A stretch of 47,500 nucleotides of DNA from Prorocentrum cordatum (GCA_963575745.1 CAUYUJ010017994.1:1-47500); one strand, 5' to 3'; positions 1-11,984 are shown, counted from the first letter of the stretch. Made by a program: numbers and translations. Notes: generated by a model not told the origin, from the letters alone.

Positions 1-1030
1 GGGTGGGTGGGATGATTGCGCGAGCAGTGGGGTTTGCAATTGCGAGTTCCACAAGTGATTTGCACATCATCGCTTGCACCACAGCGCTTGCATTACATAG
101 CTTGCACCACAGATTTTACACCACATATATAGCAACACGTAGCTTCTACCGCATAGCTGGCACCACGAAGACTGCACCACGTAGAACGCACCACGCAGCT
201 TACACGTCCGTCGTGCAATAGCTTCCTGCTCGGGATCCACGCTGGCTAACAGATTGAGATTCCGTCCGCTAGCACAAGTGACTCAAGATTACAGGCGCCT
301 GCCGTGATTATCCAGCCGTGGCGGCCTATGTGAAAGTTTCGCGGTCATCATCATTCGCCCTGGCGCCAGAGAGCCCCGAAAGCTGGGCCAGAAAGGTGTG
401 GAGCGAACCCGGCCGCTATGATGTTCTGGTGGAACTAGTGCGCAATCGCAGCGCGTGCCGGGCGGTCTTGCTGAGCAGACGTTCGCGTCACCGACGCGGG
501 AACGATCCAGCCGCGCAGGGCAGTACGGCGGCTGCCCGCCCTGCCTCCCCCCCCCCCCACGCCAGAGAGCAGCCGATGCCAGGAGACGCCGCCAGACGCC
601 CGTGGAGCCGGCGCCTGGCGCGGCCGAGCTGGCCGCGAGCATCGACGGGGCGGTGGCGGCGCTGGCGGAGAAGGCTGCGGCCTGCTGATTTTCCCCCGGG
701 AGGGGAAGGAAGGGGAAGGGTGAAGTGTCCGAGGCGCCTCCAGGGGAATTCTCAGACGAGCGACGCCTGCCTTCGCGCACTCTCCCACATGTTTTTCCCA
801 GCTCCGCTGCACGATGTCTCCCCCGCACACGGGCACGCCCAGGCTGCCACGGAAGAGGAACGGACGGGGGGATGGGGAAGGCGGGCACCGTGCTGGGAAG
901 GGGGGGGGAAAAGTCGGAGGTTGCCCGTCATGGCTATGGCCCAGTGTTCCCCAATCAGTGTTTGCACTGAAGGGGTCCTAGCAGAAATTGGAAGATTTGG
1001 GGAAAGTTTTCCGCCGATTTTGGTAGCAGG
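1..1030. other. Non-coding stretch, no gene recognised
   Basis: Open frames exist on both strands but look like the by-product of high GC and scarce stop codons. None shows a recognisable motif, and overlapping frames are equally open. Bases 70-210 carry loose repeats of the type 'gcttgcaccaca' and 'gcaccacg'. I see nothing else. Confidence 0.5.
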
Positions 1031-1031
1031 C

Positions 1032-1136
1032 TGGGTTTCCGGGTTCCCGGTTCCAGGTTCCCGGGTTCCCGGTTATTGGTTCTGGGCCGATTTCGGTGGG
1101 TTTTGGGTTCCCGGGTTCCCGGGTTCCCGGGTTCCC
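1032..1136. repeat. GGTTCCCGG-type short tandem repeat
   Basis: A 9-10 bp unit (ggttcccgg) recurs at 1037-1075 and, more regularly, at 1104-1138. A single related stretch (gggttcccgag) lies far away near 13700. Confidence 0.75.
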
Positions 1137-1720
1137 GGTCGATCTCCTCAGCGAAAACCATCCACTGATTGGGTTCTTTAACGGTTCTTTTTCTCTGGTG
1201 CATTTTTTCGGAAAGTTCCCTCCTGAAGGCGAACGCGGTAACAGGGTGGCTCAGCGAAGCGAAGGAGATCAACGTGGCGGAAGCAACCGATCACAGTTTT
1301 GAGCGAGAGCGGAAACGAAACATCCACCGGGGGCTCACAAGATCCCCGAAATTTGAGCTCAGGTCTTGGGGATTTTGGGGTCCGAGAGGTGTTGGGAACC
1401 AGCTCGAAAACGATCTGGAACCATGTCACAATATAATCGCAGCAGGTGGTAACTGGGGGGGCGAAAACTAGAAATGTGCAGCCAGAGTCGGTACACCACC
1501 CACGGCGGAAACCAGCCAGGCACAACGAAGATGATTGATGCCAATTCCGAGCGAAAGTCGTGACATGGTTACGGCTAATGTGGGTATACGTACGAGCAGC
1601 GGCCTTATTTTCTGATGCAATGCTGTCGTGTTGGATGTCACTCGACCGCGTCTCCCGAGACATTATCATGGTGAGCGATGATTCTGAGCGCGCGTAGCGC
1701 CTTCTCATTCCGACCGCATT

Positions 1721-1775
1721 CCCTCGCAGAGCGGAAAGAGAGAGAGAGAGAGAGACACACACACACACACAGATT
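1721..1775. repeat. GA/CA composite microsatellite with shared 20-bp lead, copy 1
   Basis: The 20 bases 1721-1740 (ccctcgcagagcggaaagag) run into (GA)n and then (CA)n. The same lead and composite tract recur at 2801, exactly 1080 bases downstream. Confidence 0.85.
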
Positions 1776-1949
1776 GAATCGCTTCGCTCATTCCGCCGGC
1801 CCGTGATATGGCATCGCTGGTTTTTGTCTGTGTGTTCGTTGCCCATGTTGCGCTCTTGGGGGCGGGTGTCGTTCGGACGCGTTGCGTGGGGAGTTTTGAT
1901 GGTGAAGCAGTTCCCTGGGGGTCGTCTATCGATGGGGCGAAATAGAGTC

Positions 1950-2635
1950 GTCGTCAAGATGCTTCTTTGGGGGGCCTCTTGGGGTCTGTTGAGAGGCCGT
2001 TCGGGGGCGCCTGGGAGACATGTTTGAAGCCTTCTGGGGCTTCTTTTGGGCCTCCTGGGAGTCTCCTGGGGCCTCTTGGCGACATTTTGGGGCCTCTTGG
2101 AGGCCTCTTGGGGCCTCTTTGGGACCTCCTGGGCGCCTTCTGGGACGGAGGGCTCCATTTTTGAGTTCTCGGTATCCCTCCTGAGTCCCTCTTGGGCCAG
2201 TCTTGGGCCCGTCTTGGGGCCTCTTGGTCCGTCTTGGGCGGCACTTGGGCCGTCTTGAGGGCTCTCTTGGGTCGTTTCGGCGCCGTCATGGGCCGTCTTG
2301 GAGCGGTCTTGGGGGCCTCTTGGGCCGTCTTGGAGCGTCCGGAAGCCGAAAAAGCCAGAACACAAAAAACATCGAAAAAACTAATGAAAATCAACGATTT
2401 TGGCCTCTTGGGGCTCTCTTCGGAGGCCTCTTGGAAGGCTCTTGGGGCGTCTTGGAGGCCTCTTGGGCTGTCTTGGGGGCCTTTTGGGCCGTCTTGGGGT
2501 CTTCTTCGGCGTCTTCGTGCGCTCTTTGGGCGTCTCGGGGGCCTCTTGGGCAGTCTTGGGGGCCTCTTGGGGCACTCTGAGCGCGCTCTGGGGAGCCTGA
2601 GAGGCCGCACCCAGAAGGAAAACCATCTCTGAGTA
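1950..2635. repeat. Degenerate 10-11 bp repeat array (GGCCTCTTGG type)
   Basis: Units such as cctcttgggg, cctcctgggc and gccgtcttgg follow one another at 10-11 bp spacing for almost 700 bases. Related stretches occur at 4020-4720 and 13555-13660, partly in the other orientation. Long open frames here (for example minus 2365-1178) exist because the unit lacks stop codons in several frames. Confidence 0.8.
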
Positions 2636-2800
2636 GACTTGGTCGGGCGGCGGTCGGGCGGCGGTCGGGCGGCGGTCGGGGTACTTTTCGCCGGGGGACC
2701 CCCAGGGGCCGCCCCGCGCGCGCGAACTAGAAATACTGTTAATACTGTGAACCAGTTACCGGAGATCTTAGCACGCCCTGGCCCGTTGGGCCGGCGAATA

Positions 2801-2850
2801 CCCTCGCAGAGCGGAAAGAGAGAGAGAGAGAGACACACACACACATATAC
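2801..2850. repeat. GA/CA composite microsatellite with shared 20-bp lead, copy 2
   Basis: The 20-base lead of 1721-1740 is repeated exactly at 2801-2820, followed by shorter (GA)n and (CA)n tracts and an AT-rich tail. Confidence 0.85.
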
Positions 2851-2937
2851 ATAGTTATATATAAATGTGTATGTGTATACATGTATGTAATACATATATA
2901 GACATATATAAATAGATGTGTACCTAGATGAAAATAT

Positions 2938-3131
2938 GTGCATTTGTGTGTGTCTGTGTGTGTCTGTGTGTGTGTGTGTGTCTGTGTGTGTCTGTGTGTG
3001 TCTGTGTGTGTCTGTGTGTGTCTGTGTGTGTCTGTGTGTGTCTGTGTGTGTCTGTGTGTGTCTGTGTGTGTCTTTGTGTGTCTGTGTGTGTCTGTGTGTG
3101 TCTGTGTGTGTCTGTGTGTGTCTGTGTGTGT
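2938..3131. repeat. (TCTGTGTGTG)n minisatellite
   Basis: A 10-bp unit tctgtgtgtg is repeated about 18 times, with one variant (tctttgtgtg) near 3071. All three plus-strand frames stay open across it, producing artefactual Val/Cys-rich ORFs. Confidence 0.95.
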
Positions 3132-3409
3132 GGGGAGTTCCTGGTCCGGGCCCCCAGGACGGGACCTCCTTTGTATGTCTGACCCTTCGGACAGGTCTTA
3201 TGGAGGCCCCGTGGTTCCGGGGAGGGAGCAGAGGAGCAGAAGGGTAGGCGAGGGCAGGAGTGGAGCAGGGAGATGGTAGGAGGAATGAGAAGGGAGGGAG
3301 GATGGAGGAGGGTGGGAGGTGGAGGTTCGGTGGGATGGGGATGTCTTGTGCTCGTATTGCTTGTTTTCTGTACATCCTTTGGTGTAACACAGGCTGACAC
3401 TCGTTATCG

Positions 3410-3512
3410 TCACGAGGAGGAGTGAGGAGGGAGAGCAGGAGGTGGAGCAGGAGGAGGTGGAGGGAGAGGAGGGGGAGGGAGAGCAGGAGGAGGAGGGAGA
3501 GGAGGGGGAGGA
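3410..3512. repeat. Polypurine GGA-rich tract
   Basis: About 100 bases of almost pure purine (aggaggtggagg-like units), preceded by a looser GA-rich stretch at 3220-3330. Confidence 0.85.
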
Positions 3513-4019
3513 GGTTTTTTTCTAAAGCATTCAGCTTCTGCTCTTTTTTTTTTTTGTGTTCTCTTTAGACCATCATCAGGAGGGAGGCGGGAGGTGGAGG
3601 AGGGGGGTTTAACTTTACACAGAGAAGAGGGTCTGTTTGTCATCCTCGGATCACTCTCTGAGGGTCTCGGGGGGGCAAACGGCTCCCAGAGGCCGAACTT
3701 GTATTATCAATTTTTGATGTACGTCCTTACTTCATTACTTGGTTCGCGTGTTAACAGAAGGAAGCGGACGGCAACGGAGGGGAAGGGAATACACGAGGGA
3801 GGGGAGAAGGGCGCACCTTTCCATCACATGTTCAGCCCACTTAGCGTCGACGACGCCCCAAGATTGCCTAAGACGGCCCGAGAGGCACCCGAGACGCCCC
3901 GACAAACTTGCAAGATGCTCTCTGAGAGGGCCCCAGAATGCCGCATTTGGTACATACCCTCAGGGAAAGCGGGCATTTTCAGCATTTGCCTTTGAGGTCT
4001 CAGTAGCGTCCAAGACGGC

Positions 4020-4720
4020 CCAAGAGGCCCCGAAGATCGCCCCAAGCCCGACTGGCCGACTGGCCGGTTCCCCGATTGGCCGACTGGCCGATTGGCCGAC
4101 TGACCGACTCCTCGACTGGCCAATTGGGGAGTCGGAGCCGTTTGTCTGGTGCCTCAATAATTGTCCTAGTCCCTTGGGGCCGTCTTGGAGCCTTTTGAGC
4201 CGTTCTGGGGCCATGTTGGAGGCCTTTGGGGCAATTTGTTGGGCCATCTTGGGGGCGTCTTGGGCCGTTTCGGGCCGTCGGACATCCGAAAAAAAGCAAG
4301 CACCAAACATTTTCAACAACATGAAGAAAACACATTGATGTTTGCCTCCCCAGGCCTTCCTGGAGGTCGTTTTGCAGGCCTCTTGGGGGCCTCTTGGGCC
4401 GTCTTCGCCGCTTTTGAAACATCTTGGAGACAATCTTGGACCATCTTGGGCGAACATGGAGGCCATCTTGGACCATATTGGCTGTCTTGGAGGCCCTCTG
4501 GGGACCATATCACGCGGGAAGACCAACGGGCGGCTCAGTATGTCAGTTCACGTTCCCCATCGTAGGCCTCTCTTGGGGTTGCCTGGGTGACCTCTTGGGT
4601 CCTTCTTGGGATCGAAAAGGCGGCAACCCGAAAACCATACGAAAACCAATGGATTTTCACATGACTTGGACCTCTTGGGCCGCCCTCCTCTCACTCGGCC
4701 CATAAGGCGCCCAAGGGGGC
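4020..4720. repeat. Second 10-11 bp repeat array with GACTGGCC-type insert
   Basis: Bases 4160-4720 continue the ggccgtcttgg/ggcctcttgg family. Bases 3840-4030 carry the opposite orientation (agacggcccgag). Bases 4048-4125 hold a separate short repeat of gactggccgattggc type. No credible gene overlaps it. Confidence 0.75.
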
Positions 4721-5150
4721 TCCGGGATGATCCCTGGGGCCATCTGAAGCAATGTTGGACATGCACGTCCCGAACAACACTCTTCTGGCCTCTCGAAAAG
4801 TCACGCGGGGACCCCTAGCAGCACCTGGGAGCGCGCAGGAGCCCCCCGAGATCGCCTGGAATTCCGGGCCGGGGGGCTCCTGAAAGAGTATCTGAAGATC
4901 GCAGCGCAGATAATTCGAAGGGACGTGACATGAGGACGCTCCGACTCGTGCTTCAGGGCACGGTGGCGGATATAGGAGAGGCGTCGGACACTGAGATCGC
5001 GCAACGCTTGCAGCGTCGCGGGGAGTCACGCCGGGAGCCCTGCACCAAGGCCCTCGGCATTCCTCGAGCGGGTGGAGCTGCGAGGGCCCTGGAGCCCGAG
5101 GTCTGAAACGAAACCAGCTGGTACGAACATCGGCGACGCCAGGATCTCAG

Positions 5151-5414
5151 GGGAGGAGGAGGAGGAGGAGGAGGAGGAGGAGGAGGAGGAGGAGGAGGAG
5201 GAGGAGGAGGAGGTGGAGGAGGAGGAGGAGGAGCAGGAGAGGAGAGGAGGAGGAGGAGGTGGAGGTGGAGGAGGAGGAGGAGGGGAGGAGGTGGTGGTGG
5301 AGCAGAAGGAGGAGGAGGAGGAGGAGGAGGAGGTGGAGCAGAAGGAAAAGGAGGAGGAGGAGGAGGAGCAGAAGGAGAAGGAGGAGGAGGAGGAGGAGGA
5401 GGAGGAGGAGGAGG
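5151..5414. repeat. (GGA)n polypurine tract
   Basis: About 264 bases of GGA/GAG triplets with occasional gtg and gca interruptions. The Glu-rich, Ser-rich and Arg-rich ORFs through it on both strands are by-products. Confidence 0.95.
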
Positions 5415-6480
5415 CGTGCGGTAGGTTCATGTCGTGTCGACCCGCCGGCGGCCCCACGCGCGGGCGTTCAAGGCCGAACGCCGCTGGTGGCCCGGAGCCG
5501 GGTCGTCTGCGCTGCCGGAGAGCCGCAATCGCTGAAGGTCGACTGTTTTCCGCTCGATCGCTCTCGAATGCTTTCGAGAGCCGAATGCTCAGGCCGAAGT
5601 CGTCACGGCACGAAGCTGTCGGGGGATGGCGGCGGGGGGGGAGGCGGAGGAGGAGAAGGAGGCGCAGAGGGGAGGAAAAGCCAGCTGACAAGGGCCACGC
5701 CTCCGCCAGAGGCCGGGTGCGCCGCGGGCCTGGAGGGTGACCTGCTGGCCATGCTGGCCGCCTCGCTCGAGGCCCCGCTCGGGGCGGGGTGGTTCCAGGG
5801 CTCCCAGATGGGGTCCGAGCAGATGGGGTCGGAGGATCGCCGAGCATCGCCGATACATCGGCGATGCGGCTCGATGCGGAGCCAGAGTTTCTTCACGCCG
5901 ACGGCGCCGATACGTCTCCGCCGTCGCCGATGCGGCGTGATCCTCTAACGCCATCTGCTCGGGAGGCCTCCAGAGGTGGTGGAAGCGGAGGATCGCAAAC
6001 GAGTTCTCGGCCCTGCTCGGGTCTGGGTGGCGGCGGAAGCGGAGGATCGAGGAGCTGATTTCTTTGCCCTCGCTCGAGGCCGCAGGCGATGTCTCGGCCA
6101 TCTCTCTCGGGCCGGACGAAAGGGGATTGCGAGGGGGGGGCGAACTCTGCTGAATGCGATTGGTTTGGGCCCCGCCGGTGGGCATTGGTGCCTCTCACGC
6201 CAAGAGGCGCTGGGAAAATCAGCAACGTGAGCGGATTCGCTAACCCCCTTTTGCTGACCACTCCATTTCGTCGGACCCGACCCTCGCTCAAGGCCCCGCT
6301 CGGGGCGGGGTGGTGGTGCAAGCAGAGGATCGCGTGCGATCTGTCGGCCCCAATTCCCGAGTCCACACCCCAGCAAATTGATGCGGGGGCATTGTGGAGT
6401 GCGCGTGTTTGCCACGCGACGGAGAGTTACGTGATATGTGCGCCTTCACTCCGCATCTTCTTTGCTTGCGCCTCCTACTT
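5415..6480. other. Gene-free stretch with degenerate dispersed repeat
   Basis: No coding signature. A GC-rich motif (gaggccccgctcggggcggg, followed by ggtggtg and ggaggatcg) recurs in degraded form near 5768, 5975, 6005 and 6290. A near-perfect 22-bp palindrome, catcgccgat-ac-atcggcgatg, lies around 5849-5870. Confidence 0.5.
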
Positions 6481-6481
6481 C

Positions 6482-6562
6482 TCATCATCATGATCATACT
6501 GATCGTTGTCATGGTCGTGATCATGCTGATGATGATTACCAACATCATCAGCATCATCAACG

Positions 6563-6595
<33 letters not shown>

Positions 6596-6680
6596 CCAGC
6601 AGCATCGTCGTCATCATCATGCCCATTATTATCTGAAAGCTCATCATCATCAGCATCACCATCATGTTCGTCCTCGTCAT
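6482..6680. repeat. (CAT)n / (ATC)n microsatellite
   Basis: Nearly 200 bases of imperfect catcat/atcatc triplets. A similar array is at 11985-12290. Confidence 0.9.
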
Positions 6681-7057
6681 CAAGGCCAAGATGGTGACTT
6701 CATAACTGCCCTACCAGGGTAAGCTCCCATCCAATCGTCCCGACTTTTTGGCCCATGTGCTTCCAGCAACAACCAGGGGTGAGTTGCTACGCGTCCCAAC
6801 GTTTCGCTGTCCATATCATCGCATAGCATCGCTGTTTCAGCATCCCACATGTTCCGTGCTGCTCTGCGGACGGACACCTTCCATATGCAGATCGGCGCCA
6901 ATTGTCTTCAGCATGGCTTCGCGCAGCGGCACGGGGGTCCAGCTCTTCGTCCTTCAGTCCTACGAGACCACCTCGCAGGGCCCATCGGCTTTGACACGCA
7001 GGGGCCAGTGGTTCGCGTAGCGATAGGGGTCAGCGGCGAGAGGTTTCTACGACACCC

Positions 7058-8299
7058 GTGTCTAGCCGAGAACCGCGGCGAGACCGACAAGGGCGTGCTC
7101 CGAGAGAGCGCAAGCAACACCAACGAGACGGCCCACACCCTACGGAAGGGCGCGCGGGCAGTTCAGGAGGTGCGGCATCGCTGGTTCGACGGGAGCAGAT
7201 GCAACGACAACGGCGTGATGAGCAGCAGCTGGCGGACAAGATCGACAGCTTTGCTACGTTCCCAGACTCCGAGCGTCCTCGGCCTCTAGATCCGCTTCGG
7301 GATTTGGACTGTGTCGCTCCAGGACCAGTGGCTGGTTCCGCCACGCTCCCAGATACACCAGTGGGGTGGTCTCTGCCAGCTTCAGGTGCTGGGCCAGTCT
7401 CGCTTGAGGACAAGCTCGCAATTTTTTTCGCAGAACAGATGCAGCTGGCTACCTTGAGGCTCCAGGCGGAAACAACTTCCATCATGCAGAATGCCACGGT
7501 CACGCTCCACAACGAGTTCCAGACCGGTTTGGGCCAAGTCCGCCAGCCGGACTACCGCCTCGACGCCCTGGACATCACGTTTCGGGAACTCAACCAGCGC
7601 GCCTACGTGGTCGAGCAAGAGCAGGAGCAGCTCCGCTCCGACGTCGAGCGCATCCAGCCTGTCCATGGCGGAGGCCACCCTCCCGCCCGTGGACATGGCA
7701 GCGCTCGCGGTTTGGGATCGCCCGCCAGACCCCCGCCTCCACGCAAGTGGCGGGCCCTCCACAGCACAGCCATCCGAAGTGCGATGAGCCTTGGAGCCGT
7801 GGATCACAGCTGCGGGAGTGGCAACATGAGATGTGGAGTTTGTGGGCAACGTTCCGTCTAGGCGCTTCTTTATCGGGGTACTCGGCGGCGCAGCGGCTTC
7901 CTCGCGCAGCATCTCGATTGCTCGCAACCTCCGACACGGAGGTCAGGGGTGGGCCCTATTCGGCCAACAACACCAACGGGGCCGCCACCCCGCTTAACAT
8001 CAACGTGGACAAGAGCCCCAAGACGCTCAGGCGCGATTTCCAGATCAAGAAAATCGCCCGACTTCTCGGAGAGCGACAAGCAGGTCATTTCTTTCGTAAG
8101 GTGGGCGACGAGGGGATCATATCGTGCGACTCCGCCCCCATCTCCTTTCGAAGCCGGCGACGACGCGAATGCAGTTACGCGGCTCAGGTGGGGCGGCGCC
8201 GCCATCAACAGGATCGGGGTCGACGAGCAACCCATCGGCACGGATTTGCAGCGGCTCTTTCGAGCCATGGGCCATGGATGTTTTAATGTGGTAGATTAA
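7058..8299 (+). pseudogene. LINE ORF1-like (coiled-coil, RNA-binding type) remnant
   Basis: Frame 2 from 7058 begins Arg/Gln-rich and forms a heptad-like helical stretch around EQMQLATLRLQAET and VVEQEQEQLRSDVERIQ (about 7430-7660). A short block WDRPPDPRLH is in a second frame (about 7710-7745). DKSPKTLRRDFQIKKIARLL follows in a third frame (about 8010-8070). Together these resemble the nucleic-acid-binding ORF1 that precedes the EN-RT ORF of dinoflagellate LINEs; that link is family knowledge, not proven here. At least two frame changes mean it cannot encode a full protein. The in-frame stop at 7859-7861 ends the first segment. Confidence 0.5.
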
Positions 8300-8322
8300 A
8301 CGCCCGCTGGCGCCCCTGGCAG

Positions 8323-9218
8323 GTGCTTCCCACGGCGTCTGCTCAGTTGATTTCATGGGGTACCAGAGGCCTGCGTTGCCAGCGTGCTCGGCGGCTCCGC
8401 AATGAACTTCGCCGTCTTGAGAGGCGCATGAAGCGCGGCGCGCTCATCGGGCTGCAGGAGACGCATGGCGCGCGTCAACGACGCGAGGTGCTGATTGGGC
8501 CCACCCCGTTTCCCTGCAAGGCCCGGCATTCGCGAGCCGAGCATGTCCGCGAGGGTGGCGCGGCGTGTCTACATCCAGGGCCACGAACTGTTCCTCCCGA
8601 GCAGCGGCCTCGCGTTCAATTTCAAGTTCTTGTTCCTGGCAGAGTGCCTGTCCTCCATGTTGATAGCCCTGGCGGGCGCGGCCCCACGAAGCTCATGGGC
8701 GTGCGCAATTATAACATTGCGCCGCAGCTCAAGCCTGCGATTGCCAATGCGCGAAAGAACGCGGCCGACAGCAAACGCGACGACACGGCGCGGGACTTGA
8801 ATTGCTATGGGCGAAATTCAACATTCCCGTTGGAGAGCCCCCTCAGGCACGTTTAGCCGACGCCGATGACAACGCCGTCGCCGACGGCCAGGTCGCACCA
8901 GCCGAGTGAAGTTTTCTTTTTCTGGTGTGGGGGGGGGGGGCGCTCTTTGTTCTGGCTCAGGACCAGGAAGTGCGAGCGGACATCCTTCCACACCTCAGTC
9001 GACAGCACTACGCGGCGTCTGCGATTGACAGGGCGCCCATTGCGATTCCAGGGCGCTTCCTCCTGGATGCGGATGTTCCTCTCGACGTGGATGCGGATCC
9101 CATGGGGATGTCGCAGGGCAGGCCCAGCGACCATTCGACGCTGCATCTCGCGCTACGGAACAAGACCCCAGAAAACGCCGCCGACCACTCCATCCCTGAT
9201 GCGGCGTCCCGGACGTAA
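8323..9218 (+). pseudogene. LINE apurinic-type endonuclease domain remnant
   Basis: The N-terminal strand reads QLISWGTRGL (near 8345), followed by LQETHG at 8452-8469. Its Glu codon at 8458-8460 matches the catalytic Glu of APE-like LINE endonucleases. RDLNCYG near 8797 stands where GDxN is expected, with Arg in place of Gly. The terminal motif SDH, followed by STLHLAL, is at 9126-9134 in another frame and matches the conserved SDH of this family. The enzyme nicks target DNA to prime reverse transcription. Frames change at least twice and a run of G at 8928-8941 may mark one break, so the domain is dead as read. Confidence 0.65.
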
Positions 9219-9429
9219 GGTATAAGGTTATACTCGATGGGCTGGTCGCGGCTGCTGATTTTCAGAGGTTCTCGCTTGTTCTCCAGTGGGCGCTCGTGGA
9301 GGGGTCCGTGACGGAGGCGGCCATGCACGCGCGAGATGAGCTGTAGCGGCCCCCTCCTCGCGCAGGAGACAGGCGAGCTCGAGGCTGGCGCAATGTCGCA
9401 TTGAAGAGTATTTCTCGGGCTGGCCAGCG

Positions 9430-11100
9430 ACAGAATGCGCAGCTGGCTTCGCTTCTCATATCCGGCGCGGACGAGGGCGCGCGATGCCCTGCGCTTTAGA
9501 ATGCACGGGTGGTTCTCCATGGTGCTGACGCCTCTAGCCGACAGCGTCGTTCTATGCATTCAGCGGAGTTACAAGCTATTCATCGCATTGCAGCTCGAGC
9601 CGCTCAGAGTGCGCTTCGCGCTGGGGTGCGCCAGGCAGCAGCTCGACATTTTTATTCTGTCGAGGCTATCCGCCGCCGCGTTACTATGTGGAGACCACGC
9701 GGGCGTCGCCTGGTTCTTGCGGGGATTCAACCCGGCCCCCCCCTCTCGGATTCCCAGGGCGCGGTCGCCCGGGGCCCCGCGGAGATCTTGGAGGCTCTCC
9801 GCAATCATTGGTCCGCGGTTATTCGGATTCAACCGGCCGGCCGGCTGGGCATCAATCGCCGTAGCAGCGCCGCCCAGCCTGCGAGATAGCCGGCCAAGAG
9901 GCCTCGAGCGCCTTTGATCTACAGAACGCGCTCGAGCGCGCGCGGCGCGGCGCACTTGCCCCCGACAGGCCGCCCTACAATGCTTGGATGGTCTCTGAGG
10001 TGCAGCTCGACGTCCTCCACGGGCCACCCCAGCACTTCATGGCCGGCGACCGCGCACCAGAGCCCCTGAACGACTCCTTGTTCGCCTTCTTGCCCAAAGG
10101 AAGTCAGCCCCTGGACGCCCATGAGTGCGTTGGGGGCCCCTCGCACATTCGGATTCTTTCTTCGCGTAGTACGGAAGCCATGGCCCTGGCCTCTGCGGCG
10201 AACCAGCCCGCGCACGCACGCGCAGAGCTCAGCAGGGATTTGCGCCTGGCCGCCATTTCCCCCGCCATGCGCTGCAGCTCGACGCAGCGGATCGAGTTGC
10301 TAGCGCCAGCGGGGCCGCTGCAGTGGAGGCCCCAGTCTTTGAAGCGTTCGACATTGCAGCTGCCCGGCCGCCCCTCGGCCACGACTGCCCGCGGGAAGTT
10401 CTCGAGAGGTTTGGAGTGCCGCCAGGGCGCCAGGGCGCCTCAACCTCAGGGCGTCACTTCATTTTGCCCCTCGCAGCATCGCCAGTCTGCGAGGTTCTGC
10501 GCAGTTTATGTTCTATTTTCGCTCAGGCGCAATGCAGGGCTGCCCGCTGTCAGGCTCGGTGTGGACCATAGCGATGGGCCCGCTTTATGCGCGTCTGGAG
10601 GCGGAGGCATCGTCGTCGTCGCTACGGGGGCGGTCGAAGGACGTGCTGACGATGCGGGGCTTGCGCAGCTCCGCCTGGAAGTTTAACGCGCGCCGATCCT
10701 GTCTTTGAGAGACTGGAGACTTTCGCCAAGCTGAGATTGCAGCCGAGCGAGACGGTCATTGTGCCGCTCTGGTCGAGTCCCACTGCTGCCCTCAAGCAGC
10801 GCATTCACCCAGCCTTGCAAAGCCGCATTCCTGCGTGGCGCGATTCCGAGATAGAAGTCCAGGCCAAATACCCCAAACCCGCTCGCAAATTGCGCGCCCG
10901 CACTTGCGACACCCCGCGCGCTGCCAGCCCTGCCAGTCTCAGTTCGCGCTTGTGCAACAGCACGGCTTTTTCATTTCAAGCTGCCTGTAGCAGTTGTTCC
11001 TGTTGCCGCGCGCTGTTTAGCACCAGGGCAATCTGCCTTTCGCGAGGTCCTGTGGCTCCCTCCTAGCACGTTCCGCAAGGCTGACTTATTTGCTTTGGAG
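9430..11100 (+). pseudogene. LINE reverse transcriptase remnant
   Basis: Legible landmarks, each in its own frame, are: SLFAFLPKG at about 10075-10101; motif A, FDIAAARP, at 10347-10370; motif B, QGCPLSGS, at 10535-10558; and motif C, Ala-Asp-Asp, at 10645-10653. A thumb-like segment near 10700-10770 reads FERLETFAKLRLQPSE. These fit the non-LTR RT order. Motif C retains both catalytic Asp codons (10648-10653). Three frames are used, so at least three indels separate the motifs. The region 10950-11100 still has an open frame that may be the C-terminal tail. The exact 3' end is not visible. Confidence 0.65.
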
Positions 11101-11984
11101 CATGGCTCGGCGGCCCCTGCTTCTGCGCTCGTCACGATTGCCGCGGGCTGTGGAGGCGCGGCCACCGCGTCCTTCGAGGCTGGCAGCTGCAGCTGCAAGA
11201 GCGGTCGGGGACGGCCGCCCAGTCCATTCCGCCCGCGCGCCGGCCTCGGGGCCAGCGGGGGGCGCCGCGCTGGAAAATGGAGCAGGGTGTTCTGCAGCGT
11301 TTTGCCACCCCTGCCGGGTCGTCGCCTTCCGAAGCAATCCCTGCTGCGGGCTGGCGCCCCGCGCTGGCTGCGGCGCGCGACGGGCAGGCCGCGGCTGCGG
11401 GGGCAGCCCGCGACGGGGAAGGTCCAGCGCGTCCTCTCCCCTGGATTCGCGCCCCCCTCTTTCCCCGTTTGTTCGGGATTGCGATCTCCAAGCGCCTGCA
11501 TGTTTGGTGCGTCGCCGCGGCGATTAGCGGAGCGGTGGGCGAGTGGTGGTGGTGGGGGGGGGGCTGTCTCGTTGCGCCGCGCGTTCAAGCCAGCCTGGCA
11601 ATGGAGGGGGGCGACGTCGCGTCGCGCGCACGCAGGCGGCGTTCCCCCATGCCCCTTCTGATGCTGCGACGAGACAGCTCCCATCTCTCACTACCTTTCC
11701 TGCCCTATCTTCGCTGAGCTCCCCTCCGTGCCTCCCTCGCCCCTTTTTAACCCTCGGCCTCGGAGCCGATGGCGAATTCAACTTCGCAGCCTGCGCTTTG
11801 CCGCCGAGCAGCGACGCGCCTGGGCGCGCTCTGTTTCCATACCTACCACGAGCTCACACGAGCTCAGATCGTCGGTAGTTCACGGAACACTTGCAGACCT
11901 TTTGCAGCAACAGGCCGCGGTAGCAGCAGCTGGGCGCGCCACTGACCCCTGAGCGTGCTGGCGGGCTGTTGCCCCTCCAGGTGC
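11101..11984. other. GC-rich stretch, no gene recognised
   Basis: Open frames on both strands are Ala/Arg/Pro-rich and overlap each other without motifs. The first part may include the tail of the LINE. A G-run lies at 11553-11562. Confidence 0.4.

Larger units (their letters stand above)
7058..11100 (+). mobile_element. Decayed non-LTR retrotransposon (LINE, APE-endonuclease type)
   Basis: In order on the plus strand lie a coiled-coil ORF1-like segment, an APE-type endonuclease with its Glu and terminal Ser-Asp-His motifs, and a reverse transcriptase with motifs A, B and C plus a post-RT region. Each motif is legible but sits in a different frame, so many indels have accumulated and no intact ORF remains. 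The limits are approximate: no 5' UTR, poly(A) tail or target-site duplication could be placed. It is the only substantial plus-strand coding relic in the window. Confidence 0.75.

Noticed and set aside
1178-3390. Long minus-strand ORFs of 395 and 478 codons
   Set aside because: They follow the 10-11 bp repeats and the TG minisatellite, and their residues merely cycle with the repeat.
5026-5847. Glu-, Ser- and Arg-rich ORFs on both strands
   Set aside because: Produced by the (GGA)n tract; open in several frames at once.
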